From the NCBI GenBank assembly GCA_903813345.2, contig CAIIXF020000001.1:51229885-51293884 (forward strand): a stretch of DNA of 64,000 nucleotides, in the 5' to 3' direction. Position 1 is the stretch's first letter. Each line of letters begins with the position of its first letter. The position numbers were made by a program, and so were the translations under genes. Below, one piece after another: positions 1 to 12,230 of this stretch. Under the pieces are notes generated by a model. It saw only the letters and a program-made list of their open reading frames with translations. It searched no databases and was not told where the DNA came from. This DNA comes from Owenia fusiformis. Taxonomy: Eukaryota; Annelida; Polychaeta; Sabellida; Oweniidae.

Positions 1-79
1 TTGTAAGATAAAGTCTCAAATGAACATGCTAGATATAGAGGTGGCAGCCAGAAAAAATGTTTGATTAAATCAAGAGGAG

Positions 80-215
80 ATCGAGTTCAGTTTAAGTTTG
101 ATATTATCATTTGTCACTTCTGGGTTGAGAATATTCCAGTGTATGATGATGCTGTCTTCTGTATATTTGTAGGGGCTAAGAAATGAGTTATGAATAACCT
201 TGAATTATATTTTCT
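80..215. repeat. 135-bp direct repeat, copy 1
   Basis: This segment is nearly identical, in the same orientation, to 2620-2753. Both copies run from 'TTCAGTTTAAGTTTGATATT' to 'GAATTATATTTTC' with only scattered substitutions. One copy lies upstream of the first visible arylsulfatase exon and the other in a later intron, about 2.5 kb apart. No terminal inverted repeats were seen, so this may be a local segmental duplication or an unidentified dispersed repeat. Confidence 0.75.
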
Positions 216-923
216 GGGCTATTCCAGGTATTTTTGACAAAATGAATTATGTGCAAAGCATGCCATATCTATCAAATATGAGTGGCTCAGAATGTCTAAT
301 GTTGTCAGTTTTATGGGTAGTATTTTTCCAGGGTCTCCACCGAATGGGTAATGAAACTTTAATGTTCTTTGAAATATGTACTCTGCATGACTTATGCAGT
401 ATACTGTGAAGATTCAAGTGGAATCTTGAATGTTTATTTCTCCCTAAAAATTGCTATTATACCCTAGGGATAATATAGTATGTTAAAACTCTAATTAATT
501 TTTGAGAAGTTTTCTGTTCATGAAAAATAAGTTTTTGAGTGCTTTCAGAAATGAAATTAAAACCACAAACTTTTATTACTGTGAGAAAAAAAGCAATATC
601 TCAAATGTCATTAGAATAAAATTAAAAGTTGTAGCTGGGCTTCAAAATAAAATGTGTAGGTGGAGTATAACTTTCAAGGTTTTTGTAAAAGAAATCATTC
701 ATTATCAATAAAACCAGAGTTTTATTAACACAATAAGTGATTGAATGAAATAAAACACAATCTCATTGTTTTCAGAATTTTACAATGTACTTTATTTGTA
801 GTTAGAAAATGTATCCAAGAATTATCACAAATTTAATCAGGTTCATTAATGCACCTCTGGATCTTTATTCATATATCTGAGATTTGTCACTGCCCCAGAG
901 TTAGGCAAAACTCTGATAGTCAC

Positions 924-1117
924 CAGGACCGTCGAGCGAATCCCCCCCCCCCGGTCAAAAAATCTTTCAAAATCATGCAGTTTTTCACCATTCTGAGCAC
1001 TTTTTAAGTGATTTTGGCCATTTTTGGACCATAATTGTCTCAAGTGAAACCCCCCTGGAATTTTTCAAAAAGTGAACGGCTTCAACCCCCCCTTGGCAAA
1101 TCCTGGCTACAGACCTG
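924..1117. mobile_element. Degenerate MITE of the CAGGCCCGTAGCCAGG family
   Basis: A degraded inverted copy of the element at 8682-8890. It has a run of C, a block 'AAATCATGCAGTTTTTCACC' shared in reverse complement with the other copy, and a right end 'TCCTGGCTACAGACCTG'. The left end is 'CAGGACCGTCGAGCG'. Flanks GTCAC and GTCAG may be a mutated 5-bp target duplication. It is non-coding; the 65-residue ORF across it is accidental. Confidence 0.6.
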
Positions 1118-1228
1118 GTCAGAGTCACTATAGGCAGGGTACCCCCTTCTAGAAAAGTTTAGCTCTTGTGAAGGCTGCATGTAATATTTGTTGGCCAATT
1201 CTTTTCATGTAGAAACTCTATATTTCAG

Positions 1229-4200
1229 AGAGGCATAATTGGTGAAGAGAAACCATATGGTCTGCCATTGAAATATGAGTTAATGTCAGACAGACTAAAG
1301 AGACTTGGATACTCAACGCATATAGTTGGCAAGTAAGAGTACTGACAAATTAAAAAAACTAAAATGCCTTGATACATTTTGATAGAAAAGTGGCAATGAC
1401 TTGATAGTCAATATTTTAAAGATTTTGATTTGTGTATATTTAATATCAAAACTGTTAATTAAATAAATATACATAGTTTACCTCATATACACTTGTAGTC
1501 TAAAATTATATGCAATAAGAATTATTTTCCTATGTTCTTTATATAGATGGCACCTTGGTTACTGTAAATGGGAGTACACACCAACGTTTCGTGGATTTGA
1601 CTCATTTTATGGTTTCCTGAATGGGGCCCAGGATTACTACACTCATCTCAAAGGTAATTATTTCTATTTCTATTCCTAATCATGTACCAGGTCAGTAGAA
1701 AGATGGCAGCTTGTTTTTAGACAGACAGTATCTCCTCCACCTTGCTATCTTTCTTGCAACCCAGTAACTATGATAAGAATCTGAAATTTGAGGTAAAAAT
1801 GAATAAACTATCAACTGAACTCATCCACTAAAACTACTATTCTTTTTTATTTTCAATTCATTACATTATTTGTTTGTAGGAGCAGTACATTCTGAGGGGG
1901 TTGACTTTAGAAATAACAAACGAGTTGTCATAGACCAGTTTGGAGTATACTCAACAGTAAGACTTATAAATATTAAGGTTACATCCCTCCTATTTTAAAA
2001 TTCGAAACATCAAAAAACCTTTATTAATTGATTGTGCGGTGAAAAGTCAAGGTTGCCAAGCACTGCTAAATATTGCCCAATGTAGAATTGGTATGTAGAA
2101 TATATGTTTTCCATTTGGTCTGTTATATTATTGCAACTTACTTGTCTCTGATATACATGTATATCCAAAGGATTAAATGCACCATTACATGGTATATTAT
2201 GCTTTTGTTTTATAAAACATATGTTATAGGGTGTAGCACATTGTTTAGTGACTAATAGTTAGAGGCTTGGACATTACCTTTTCAATCGAAAGTTGTATAG
2301 GGCTCTAGATGTCATATACAGTCTTAAAAGTAATTTTTGATGAGGTCTGGACCCCTGTGAATCATCCTATGCAGTCCATAACTAGCACTGTTTATACTTC
2401 AAGCATTCCCACACCAAGCGGGCGGTGAAGGTTATAAAGCACCACAACAATGAGAAGCCTTTCTTTCTCTACCTACCATTCCAGGCAGTCCACACACCAC
2501 TACAGGTAACACAGTTGTGTTTTGAATGACATGTCAGTCCGCTGCACTGTACCTTTGTTTATGCAATCAAGGCAGAAGTTACCTTGGACAAAAATTTTGT
2601 TCTAAAGTTTTTTCCAAATGTATGTTCAGTTTAAGTTTGATATTATCATTTGTCACTTCTGGAGTGAGAATATTCCAGTGTTTGACGATGCTGTCTTCTG
2701 TACATTTGTAGGGGCTAAAAAATGAGTTACAAATAACATTGAATTATATTTTCAAAATTCTATATCTGTAATATGACAATGATGGCTATCTTTCATTTTA
2801 CATCTATAAAGCAAGAAAACATGTTTGACAGTAATTGCTATTTTAAAAATATGTCCTGGAAAACGGTTGATGCAGAAATATTATTAAAATGAAGGAATTC
2901 AAGAGTAAATTTCAAGTTTTAGAGATGTTGCCAAGGAGGATTGGCTCCCAGAGTGCACCACCGATATTCTGTCCCATATATGGGTATGTCGTAATACAAA
3001 ATTCGAATTCAAACAGCCGCCATTTTGTTCACTTCAACATTTAAATCGTGAATTTTGGTCTTATTTCCAAACGAAAAATTCCAAAACTCACAAGAAACGA
3101 TCGAGATATTGGTTCGAATCTTTTGAACTGTTTATTTTGAATTTATAGTCGGTTTTAATTTCAGAAAATAACGACATTTCGACGTTTTCATTGTTGGAAA
3201 ATATCGAGTTTCGATCCTGGGAGCCAATCCTCCTTGAGATGTTGCCATTTTTCTAGTTTCTCTGCTTTATATTTTCAAGAATTCTTACATTTCTGCATTT
3301 TATCAAAAGCTTCCTTATTTTTTAACACATCATAGATTTTTATTTTAATTAATATGCATATATTACTTTCTGTATTATATTTTAAATGCTTTTTTATGGC
3401 CAAAGGAATCCGAATTGTGCTATCTATTTTTTGCATGTACAATATTATTTACATATTTTTACATGTGACATGTGGTATAAAGCCTCTCTGTCAGTCTCCT
3501 CTTAGTTCCCTTCTCTTCATATTGGTGCCCTGTTTTCATAATTATACTTCGAAACAACTAAAATAGTTATATTTTACTGGATTATCAGAGTAATGGTATT
3601 TTATTCATAACTATGATATATTTATGTACCTGTTGAACCCAAATTCTGATACAAAATTCTTTGACAAAACTGCCCTTTGAAATACTACTAAAATCTCTTA
3701 TTTGTAAACACAATTTAGGTTAAAAAGTTCTAAAATCAATTAATATTGGATATTCATGAATGGTTTGAAAAGTCATTTTTACTAGAAATGTATTTTTACT
3801 GAGAAATGAAGGATTGAAATTGGTCATTTTTGGCCAGAAATCAATTTTTAAATTGTGTTAGAGAGTGGCAAGATCAACTTGACCTTGCTAATTTTGTACA
3901 TGCTGTCAATTTCACTTTCCAAATATGGAAGGTGTAAAAATAGAGCTGTCAATCAAATATGGAATTGAACAAGAGTAAAGAGAAAGTGAAGCTTGATATG
4001 CTGCTCTGCTTCAGCATTTCTGTCATATGTTTAAGGATATGAGGCTTGTGGAAAATATTTCCAATAAATTAAAATTATATGTGAATACAATTAATGAATT
4101 TATGAAGTTGACCAAGTTGGAAATATTAATTCTTGAATTCCAAGTTTGAATATTAGCGGAATCAATTGGTGAATGATCTTGCGTTTTCATACTAAAGTTT

Positions 4201-7200
4201 GTTTTTGAGTTTTTTCTTATAGTTTTATGTATTTAAAGATATTTAAGAGACAGGGCCCTTTTTCTAAAGCCCTTTTTAGAAAAATAATTGAGATTACAGA
4301 GGATACCTGTTATTTCTGCTTTTTAACACAATTTTAATAGAAAATTCCAATTCCAGACTCCTTATCTCACTATAATTCACCCATGGAGAATGGGAATTGA
4401 GCAACCAAACTTGGCACAAAGTTAGATCCTAGGATAAACTCTAATCTTTGGGCTTTGATTTTTTGTGATATCATATATTTGCCTAGCAACCACATAGCAA
4501 CCGCCTAAAATAACATATTTTACAATATCAATCCACTTAATATATGCTAGGATGCTATAAGACCATGACAAAAAAAGTATTCTTATCCTAAAATACAACA
4601 ATTTTAACATTTACAGGAGTGACATCACCATGTTGCATAGCAACAACATGGCAACAGGTTATAACGCCCATTTTGACATTTGCAGACCATATATGGCATA
4701 TATCTATTATATGTTCACTGCTTTTTGTTTGGATCTCTTCCACATTATTTCTTAACATATAGCAAATGTATTGATGCAGTTATGTCTGACCATTTTCCCT
4801 AGCAACGGCTTGAAATAAAGGTTAAATTTGCCTAGCAACGACCTAGCAATCTTAAACTAGCAATGTTTCTCATAAGAATTTCACTATATCCACTATATGT
4901 ACTTGAAGAAAATCAGTATATATGTATTTTGTAGTTTATAAAGCTTTATAGTTGCTCACTTAAAAATCTTTAGTCTCTTGTGTAAAGCTTGATGGTACAT
5001 TTCTTGTCTTTCTTGTCAAATTGCGATTCATGTTTCAGTTCTGAGATAAAGTAAACACGAAATATTCATCACATTGATACTTGATACATTTTCAGCATTG
5101 ATTCTCCCATAAGATAATACTTTATTTTGGTGAATTGCCTCAATTTCCTTTGCAGGTGCATAGTTCGATGCAGTAGAATGCACCACAGCATTTGCAGTTC
5201 CCTTTGTAGTCACATTTGGTGCATCCACATTTAATTATGACTTTACATGCTTTGGATATTATCCATCTGGGCACCCACAATCCTGATGCGCTCCTAAACC
5301 ATCCCCATAGGCTTGTTGAAGGAAGAACTGGATCCACTATTTACCATTACCACTGCCCCCATACATGTGCTTCTTGTCAAAAGGGCACTTGTAAGATCAT
5401 TACATAAGTTCCATTGCTGGGAGCAGGAACTATTATGGCACAATTAGCAGGATTACTGATGCACTCTCCTTCAATGGTTGAGACGAAGATTCTATCGTCT
5501 GCCATAATATGTCTTGTAACAGTTGCTAGTAGTGCAAAGAACTCTATCTTGTTGTCATTGTTTCTGAGAAATCCTATCCTAACACCAAACTACCAAGCAA
5601 GACTTTCTTGAAAGATAGAGCTCTTTGCACAATTCCTACATCCTTCAGCATCTCAAGTTATACATATCAAGGTTTAGTAAAACTTGAAACTTTGAAATTA
5701 ATGACTTGTATGTTTCAGCAAATCCCAGATAGGATTTTAAGCTTTTTACAAGTATAACCTTGACCTAACGATTTAATCAGTAGTGTCTTGATTTAAAATC
5801 TATATACTAAAGTATTTTGAACACGTCCTGCTGGGATACATAAACCCCATATGCTGGGTTCTGTAGAATATTACTATCCAAATGTGGAAAATTAACAATG
5901 TCATGAGGCAGATACATATATGTTTTTGCATGTGTCTCATGGTGTCGGAAAAGGTTGCAGGACATTTATGATAAGATCAGTGGAAAGTAATGTTATTGTG
6001 ATAGCCTTAGGCTGTGCCTCTGAGCTACAGATTGAGGTGTATGTAGCATTTTCAAAATGCAAAACGCATCGCTAGATTCCAGTTCATGATATTGCTAGAG
6101 CACTAGGACCACAAAGATCATGTGCGTTGCCAATGTTCCACGCCCATATTGGAACTGATACCATGTCTGGATTTTACCATCAGAGCAAGGTGACAGTTTT
6201 CAAGCAATGGGACTTATGTAATGATCTAGCAGGTGTCCTTTTGACTCTAGTAGATCGCCCATCAACCGTAACAACAACAGAAGTTATGGGCACAATTGAG
6301 AGGTTCATTATCCTGGTTTACCAGCCTACAAACAGTGAGACAAATCTCAATACCATGCGTAGGCACATGTTCACTCATGACAGATCGATCCCGATAGATT
6401 AACTCCAACAAGCGATGCAGCACTCTATAATGTCATGGTCCAAGGAGCACATGTATGGGGGCAATGGCACATAGTGGATCAAATTCTTCCTTCAACAAAC
6501 CTATGGGGATGGTTTAGGAGCGCATCAGGATTGTGTGTACCCAGATGGACAATACTGTCGCAAGCATCCGAGGCATGTAAAGTCATAATTAAATGTGGAT
6601 GCACCAAATGTGACTGCAAAGGGAACTGCAAATGCCATGGTGCATTCTACTGCACCAAAAACTATGCAATTGCAAAGGAAATTGTAGCAATTAACCCAAA
6701 TAGAGTATTATCTTAGGGGTATTAATGCTGAAAATGTAACAAGGATAAATATAATGAATATATTGTGTTTACTTTATCTCAGAACTGAAACATGAATTGC
6801 AGGACTTTTGCAGTTTGATAAACATAAGACAAGAAATGTCCCATCATGCTTTACACAAGAGACTACAGGTTTTTGAGTGTGCAGCAACAAAGCTTTATCA
6901 ATTAAAAGACATACATATTACATAATAGTGGATATAGTGAGATTTTTATGAGAAACATTGCTATTTTAAGCTGTTGCTAGGTCATTGCTAGGCAAATTTA
7001 AGCATTATTTTAAGCCGTTGTTAGGGAAAATGGTCAGGCATAACTGCATCATTTATGCTTAAATACAATTTCTGTATGTTAAGAAATAATGTGGAAGGGA
7101 TCCAAAAGCATACAAGTGAGCATATAATAGGAACATGGTGTGCAAATGTCAAAATGGGCATTGTAACCTGTTGCCATACTGTTGCTATGCAACATGGTGA

Positions 7201-10200
7201 TGTCACTTCTGTAAATATGTTTGAATTATTGTATTTTAGGATAAGAAGACTTTTTGTAATGGTCTTATAGCATCCTAGCATATATTAAGTGGATTTATAT
7301 TGCAAAATGTGTTATTTTAGATGGTTGCTATGTGGTTGCTAGGCAAATGTATGATTTCACAAAAGATCAAACCCCTCAGATTAGAGCTTATCTTAGGCTC
7401 CAACTTTGTGCCAAGTTTGGTTGCTCAACTTCCATTCTTCATTGGTGAATTATAGTGAGATAAAGAGTTTGAAATTTGAATTTTCTGTTCACATTGTGGT
7501 AAAAAGCAGTAATAATGGGTATCCTCTGTAATCTCAATTATTTTTCTAAAAAGGGCTTTAGAAAAAAGGCCCTGTCTCTAAAATGTCTTGAAATACATGG
7601 AACAATAAGAAAAAATTCCAAAACGAACTTTAGTATGAAAACGCAAGGTCCCTATGGGGGCCTTGCACCAATTGATTCCACTATATGTAAGAAAAGGGAT
7701 AAAAATGAAACAAAATCAGCAGGGATTGGGAGTCATTAAAATGGATTTTTGTGAATTTTGATAATTCAAAAAATGGCTTTGTTATATGGAAATCAAAGGT
7801 ATTGAATAGAATATCACAAAATCGTTCAAAAAGTGCCTTTGGAAGTTCGAAATGGTTGCTCAGATGTGGGACTTTGTGGAATATCTATCTATAAGAACTT
7901 AATGATCACAATTCAGTTTCCATAGCTATTTCATGGAAATGTGGTTGTTAAAGTATTTTGGGATTTTTTCCTGAATCCATATACTGAATGAATGTAATTT
8001 AGATCAAAGAAATATCTATAATTTAAAAAAGGATCCACTTTGTTTGCAGGTACCCAAGCAATATACAGATCAATATGGACACATCAAGGACAACAACAGA
8101 CGCATATTCTTGGGTAAGGTTAGTAGATATGGAACAACACATCATTCAGTGTCAAATGATCCTATTTCAGGTTTATTCTCAGTTTATATTACACGATATG
8201 GCATCTCTAATCCATGGACTCAGTGGAGTTGCTGTTCTGACTAGTTTATCTTTCCCGTGAAGGTTTCCTACATAGTTTTGTGTTTGAAAATCTTAATTTG
8301 ACCTTGACCTATATGGACTTCTCAACCTTTATTTCAGTGATATTGAGTCTATTTTTCGAAGCAACCATATGGTAACAGTATTGAAGTATATAATTGGGAG
8401 GTGAAATCAATGATTTTTTGCCCCAAGATGTAACATATAAAGTATTTTGTTTTGTAGTTTTTGGTCTCATACATTCAATTTTCTAATTTCCTCTCTTTAT
8501 TCTAGGTATGGTGAGTGCTTTGGATGAGGCTGTTGGAAACATAACCAAGGCACTTAGGAAGAACCGCATGCTAAGAGACACACTCATCGTATTTACCTCT
8601 GATGTAAGTTTTTCATCACTCACAAAGATGATTTGGATTTTGTAATTACATATGTACAGCCAATCTCTAACAGTACTGTATCAGGCCCGTAGCCAGGATT
8701 TGTCAAGGGGAGGGGGTTCGATTTTCAAAAATTTCCAGGGGGGCTCACATTTGACAATTTTGGCCCAAATATGGCTTAAATCACTTGAGAAATGCTCAAA
8801 ATGGTGAAAAACTGCATGATTTTGAAAGAATTTTTGGCCAGGGGGGGGGGCTTCGCCTGAACCCTGCGAACCCCCCTGGCTACGGGCCTGTGTATGGTAC
8901 CATTTTGCCCATGGTATTGTAAGGTACTCTACATGTGGTATTGAAGACAAAAACAGTATTGTGCAGTACTGTGAACACTGTACAGCACCGTACTCAAATG
9001 ATACCATGCAAGGGGTTGTATGTTCGGAGGATTTGTCAAAGGAGTTGATTTCTTTATGGAAGCAGTTATATACAGTAATTGACCTGTAATTGGTGATAAT
9101 CATTTGTCATTTAAAGAGCATATAATATATTTTACACTGGGACGCCATTTTTCCAGACATGGCTTATTTGTGGTTGTTACATTTCAGAATGGTGGAAATG
9201 TACATGGTGGGGGAAATAACTGGCCTTTACGTGGTGGAAAGACGACGTTGTTTGAGGGTGGAACTCGTGTGCCCACATTTGTCTGGGGAAAAATGATAAA
9301 GCGACGAAGAAGGACAACAAATGGGTGAGATTATTTTTATAATTTAGAAATAAATTACATTTTTTTTGCAAAAACAAATTCACTCAGAATCACAATCACT
9401 TCAGTCTTACTCAGTTAAATCTAAAAAACCATAGTTCTTGACCTTCAAAATGTTCTCAACTTTTATTTGTTCCTGGTATGGTGATTCCCTTATACATGTA
9501 ATAGGTCAAGTTGCAAAGTAGGTCAAATTGCAAAAGTAGGTCAAATTACAAATATATCATGGATAAGTATAACCCATACAATACAATTAGTATAATAGAA
9601 CATCACCGATAAAATTAGCTCATTATGCAAACAGTGTGAGTAACATCGCAAAAATCCTGGCTCAACATTTTACAAAATTTGTTGAATGCCCAGAGAAACC
9701 CATAGAACCTGGGAATCTGAAACTGACACCAATACTCTTTGGGACACTAGAAATGATACAGGATTGTACTTTTAGTTTTGAAAAATGTATAACACTAGCT
9801 AATATCACTAATTGATTTTATCTGCCTTCTTTTAGGCTCTTCCATGCTGTAGACTGGGTACCCACATTACTACATTTTGCAGGTGGTAAAACAGGTAAAA
9901 GACCTTTAGCAACTTCACGGATGGTGTCCCATATTGTCAAAAGTTGTGGAGGAATATTAAGTCAGTTTACTCAAGAGATGAGTAAATGAAGATTTTGTCA
10001 GTGAAAAATGTTTAAAACGAGATTTAAGTAAATGCAAATGAACATTTTCAAAAATTCATTTTGTGAAGGGAGGGGTTTAAATCATACCAAAATAAATTTC
10101 ATTTTTCCATAAATATCAGTATTTGTATTTATTATATCACTGTCATATTCCTCACTCTCCTATTGGTCCATGTCCTACACGTGACTAAAAAGTAACTAGC

Positions 10201-11805
10201 GATATTCAACGGAAGTCATGTGACTTCCGGTGAATATCAAATGATATTCAACGGTCATGAATGGACATTTGAAAAACATCCCCAACCCTGTTTCCCACAT
10301 GGCCAATACTATGAGTATGAACGCAATGGTTCCTTTTCATTGACCCATTGCAATGTTACAATTAATTATAATGTTAACATGACACCTTAAATTAAAATAC
10401 TACACTTAGGGAGTTGATATTTATTGACTATACAATTTGGTAGTTGATATTTATTGTATTTATTGTTATACTGTTAGAAGAAATATAAATGTATTTCAAT
10501 TTTAACATATGACTTATTTAATTATAGAAGATGGTATGACAGTGATATAATAAAACAAATATTTAATTCTCTTTTCGGTGAATACCTGTGACACTTTCAC
10601 AGGATGATATTCCACTAGCCCTTTGGGCTTCGTGGAATATCACTTGTGAAAGATGCACAGGTATTCACCTCAATAGAATTAAATATTTGTATAGTATCCC
10701 TTTAGAAATGTGAACATGCTGTAAATATTTTCCCAAGAATTCATGTTACCATCAGAAGTAGCAACATATTGTAAAAGTCTCCAACTTTTTTTGTGGCTGG
10801 TGTTTAGCGGTTGGTGTTCGGCATCTGTAACAGCATTTGGTGTTTGGTGTCTGTAACAAATGGCAAGTTGTGACATTTGCATATGCATATTCTAAGATGT
10901 GATGGCTTTTTTATTCATCATTTGATTTATCCATGAAACAGTTCTTGAACATTCCTATTGCAGAGAAAGAGCTTGATGGAGTGAATCAATGGAGCATGAT
11001 AAACCAAAACAAGGCGTCAAATCGTAAAGAAATGGTTTACACTATCAATGAGGTTACAAAGGTTGCAGCCATAAGGTAATGGACAATCTTTTTATTCAGG
11101 TCCCACTTTGAAAACATTGAATATGTAACAGGAACTGACTGTGACTTTTTTCTTGTCATCAATTTTTATCATGTATAACACCTCCTGAACTCCAAAATAC
11201 AAATGTTTAGGGAATCATGGATTATAAGATTTTCCTATTGATTTCCATGTTATGATAATGTATGTGATACTCTCCCCTCCAAATCCCCCTATTTAACCTA
11301 CCTTCTGTAAATATTATTATTCTAGGATTGGTAAATACAAGCTGATAGAGGGTTTCCCTGGACGTTACAGAAGCTGGTATCCTCCTCCTCACTCCCCCAT
11401 GAAATACTGGAAGAGTGTTTATTATAACCTGTTTTATGTTAGACACAACCATAGAAGAATATGGCTCTATAATGTTAAAGGTCAGTACAACTTATAATAT
11501 GTATTATCTTGTGCTTTCATATGTACATATTCGCATAGGAAATCCCTATTAATGTGGGCTAAATAGAACAATATATCATCACTTGGTGGAGACCTAAGCT
11601 AAAAAAAGTATATCAACGTTGATGTTTTCCAGATGATCCGCAGGAAACTACAGACTTATCAAGAAAACTTTATTGGGTGGTTAAACGACTACGTAAGAAG
11701 TTGCGGGACTACAAGAAAGGACTTGTTCCTGCAATAGTGGCCAAATCAAGCCCCAAATCTAACCCAATATTCTGGGGAGGAGCCTGGAGCCCAGGGTGGT
11801 GTTGA
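1229..11805 (+). CDS. Arylsulfatase (ARSB/ARSI/ARSJ-type 4-sulfatase), 3' eleven exons
   Basis: Secreted or lysosomal sulfatase that hydrolyses sulfate esters, probably on glycosaminoglycans (family knowledge). Exons: 1229-1332, 1547-1653, 1880-1956, 2404-2505, 8050-8113, 8506-8603, 9188-9324, 9836-9894, 10964-11075, 11326-11480, 11633-11805 (TGA 11803-11805). The phases join into 395 residues without a stop. Visible family motifs, in order: VGKWHLG (active-site Lys and His), FQAVHTPLQ (active-site His), MVSALDEAVGNIT, FTSDNGG (metal-binding Asp-Asn), GGNNWPLRGGKTTLFEGGTR (catalytic Lys), FHAVDWVPTLLHFAGG, and a Trp/Pro-rich end with GGAWSPGWC. All active-site residues expected after the first visible exon are present. 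About 130 N-terminal residues, including the Cys-x-Pro-x-Arg formylglycine site, must lie before position 1. FQAVHTPLQ resembles ARSI/ARSJ more than ARSB, but I do not assign the subfamily. The intron at 2506-8049 is swollen by transposons. Confidence 0.93.
2620..2753. repeat. 135-bp direct repeat, copy 2
   Basis: Second copy of the repeat at 80-215, in the same orientation, inside the 5.5 kb arylsulfatase intron just after the 2404-2505 exon. It is non-coding. Confidence 0.75.
2933..3235. mobile_element. MITE with 19-bp inverted ends and 11-bp target duplication (Mutator-like?)
   Basis: The 303-bp element begins AAGGAGGATTGGCTCCCAG and ends with its exact reverse complement. The 11-bp sequence GAGATGTTGCC sits directly on both sides (2922-2932 and 3236-3246), a clear target-site duplication. 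Duplications of 8-11 bp are typical of Mutator-like transposons, so that superfamily is the best guess. No coding capacity was seen. It lies in the long arylsulfatase intron. Confidence 0.88.
5140..5337 (-). pseudogene. Inverted duplicate of the transposon ORF's Cys-rich C-terminus
   Basis: Minus-strand reading gives a WGWFRSASG block followed by KCGCTKC and GNCKCCGAFYC. This is the same Cys-rich end found on the plus strand at 6470-6716. It is the left-arm copy of the foldback element, so the ORF's tail is present twice while its body exists once in the loop. It is not expected to be functional. Confidence 0.7.
5960..6716 (+). pseudogene. Degenerate repetitive invertebrate ORF (CxC-ended, unknown function)
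   Basis: Conceptual translation shows IPVHDIARALGP, then LPMFHAHIGTDTMSGF, then a block around ERFIILVYQPTN, then AHVWGQW, WGWFRSASG and a Cys-rich tail (KCGCTKCDCKGNCKC). From memory this matches the C-terminal part of a very common repetitive protein family in marine invertebrates, whose usual forms read like 'HALTGCDTVS' and 'GCKKGCKGRCKC'. An internal stop at about 6094 (after a 'KTHR' stretch) and a frameshift at about 6395 break it. It lies in the loop and right arm of the foldback element. Confidence 0.65.
8682..8890. mobile_element. MITE, CAGGCCCGTAGCCAGG ends, TGTAT target duplication
   Basis: The 209-bp element begins CAGGCCCGTAGCCAGG and ends CCTGGCTACGGGCCTG. It is flanked by TGTAT at 8677-8681 and 8891-8895. 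The interior has a G-run and a block shared with the degenerate copy at 924-1117. It is non-coding and sits in an arylsulfatase intron. The superfamily is not assigned. Confidence 0.85.
10122..10560. mobile_element. Palindromic MITE
   Basis: Inverted ends TTTGTATTTATTATATCACTG (10122 on) and CAGTGATATAATAAAACAAA (to about 10560) enclose further palindromes, for example ACGGAAGTCATGTGACTTCCGGTG near 10208. A second hairpin overlaps the right end, at 10552-10693. No ORF was seen. Confidence 0.65.
10552..10693. repeat. Long hairpin overlapping the MITE end
   Basis: Arms AAACAAATATTTAATTCT and AGAATTAAATATTTGTAT continue inward through GGTGAATACCTGTG and CACAGGTATTCACC to a loop near CCCTTTGGGCTTCG. 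It lies in the arylsulfatase intron before the 10964 exon. Confidence 0.65.
10780..10892 (-). repeat. Dispersed 110-bp repeat, copy 1 (minus)
   Basis: In reverse complement this matches 14757-14865 and 34629-34725. Shared blocks include AAATGTCACCACCTG-like sequence, CCAAACACCAAA-like sequence, and AAAAAGTTGG near the end. The family is unknown; no ends were defined. Confidence 0.6.
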
Positions 11806-12224
11806 TGAAGGGACAAATTTATTTATTAATCCAGTGATGTATAGTAATGTAATTCAGTGATTTAAAAGGGCTTGTATGTACAGAACAGTACCAATTTTGA
11901 ATTATATAAAATAACCAGTCTATCTCATCATCATTAAAGGACCAGGTAGAGTACTCTTCAGCGGCACACAATTTTTGACAGCAAATAATTTCTGTACAAA
12001 TGTTACACATTCTACTAGCAACTAGACTGAAATGATGGATCTGATTAATATATTTCTAATCCTAGAACCGTCCAACAGTTTTAAAGTTGTGGCCTATTAT
12101 TTTTGAAAACTCATATTCAATGCTACCACCTCCTTTTGTTTTATACGAATAATCCCTGAAAGAAGAAAACAACTTAAAATGCCAAAGGTATTTTGATTCT
12201 CATTTGGGATTTCTATATTAGTCA

Positions 12225-12230
12225 AATAAA
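12225..12230 (+). promoter_or_regulatory. Candidate poly(A) signal of the arylsulfatase gene
   Basis: AATAAA about 420 bp after the TGA, followed about 50 bp later by T-rich sequence. It is the first canonical hexamer I noticed after the stop, but AT-rich sequence makes chance matches common. Confidence 0.4.

Larger units (their letters stand above)
4158..7679. mobile_element. Foldback transposon with about 1.2 kb inverted arms
   Basis: The left arm (about 4158-5375) and right arm (about 6442-7679) are diverged reverse complements around a loop of about 1.07 kb. Matching landmarks include TGGAATCAATTGGTG at the outer ends, CTAAAGCCCTTTTTAGAAAA against its complement near 7550, repeated TTGCCTAGCAAC-type stretches, and the duplicated end of an ORF at the inner edges. 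The right arm plus the loop holds a degenerate ORF (see 5960-6716). The inner part of the left arm holds only that ORF's C-terminal piece on the minus strand (5140-5337). Divergence between the arms, at roughly a fifth of positions by eye, suggests an old insertion. No target duplication could be fixed. Confidence 0.8.

Noticed and set aside
8050-8260. ORFs at 8044 and 8075 as separate small proteins
   Set aside because: They read through the arylsulfatase exon 8050-8113 into its intron.
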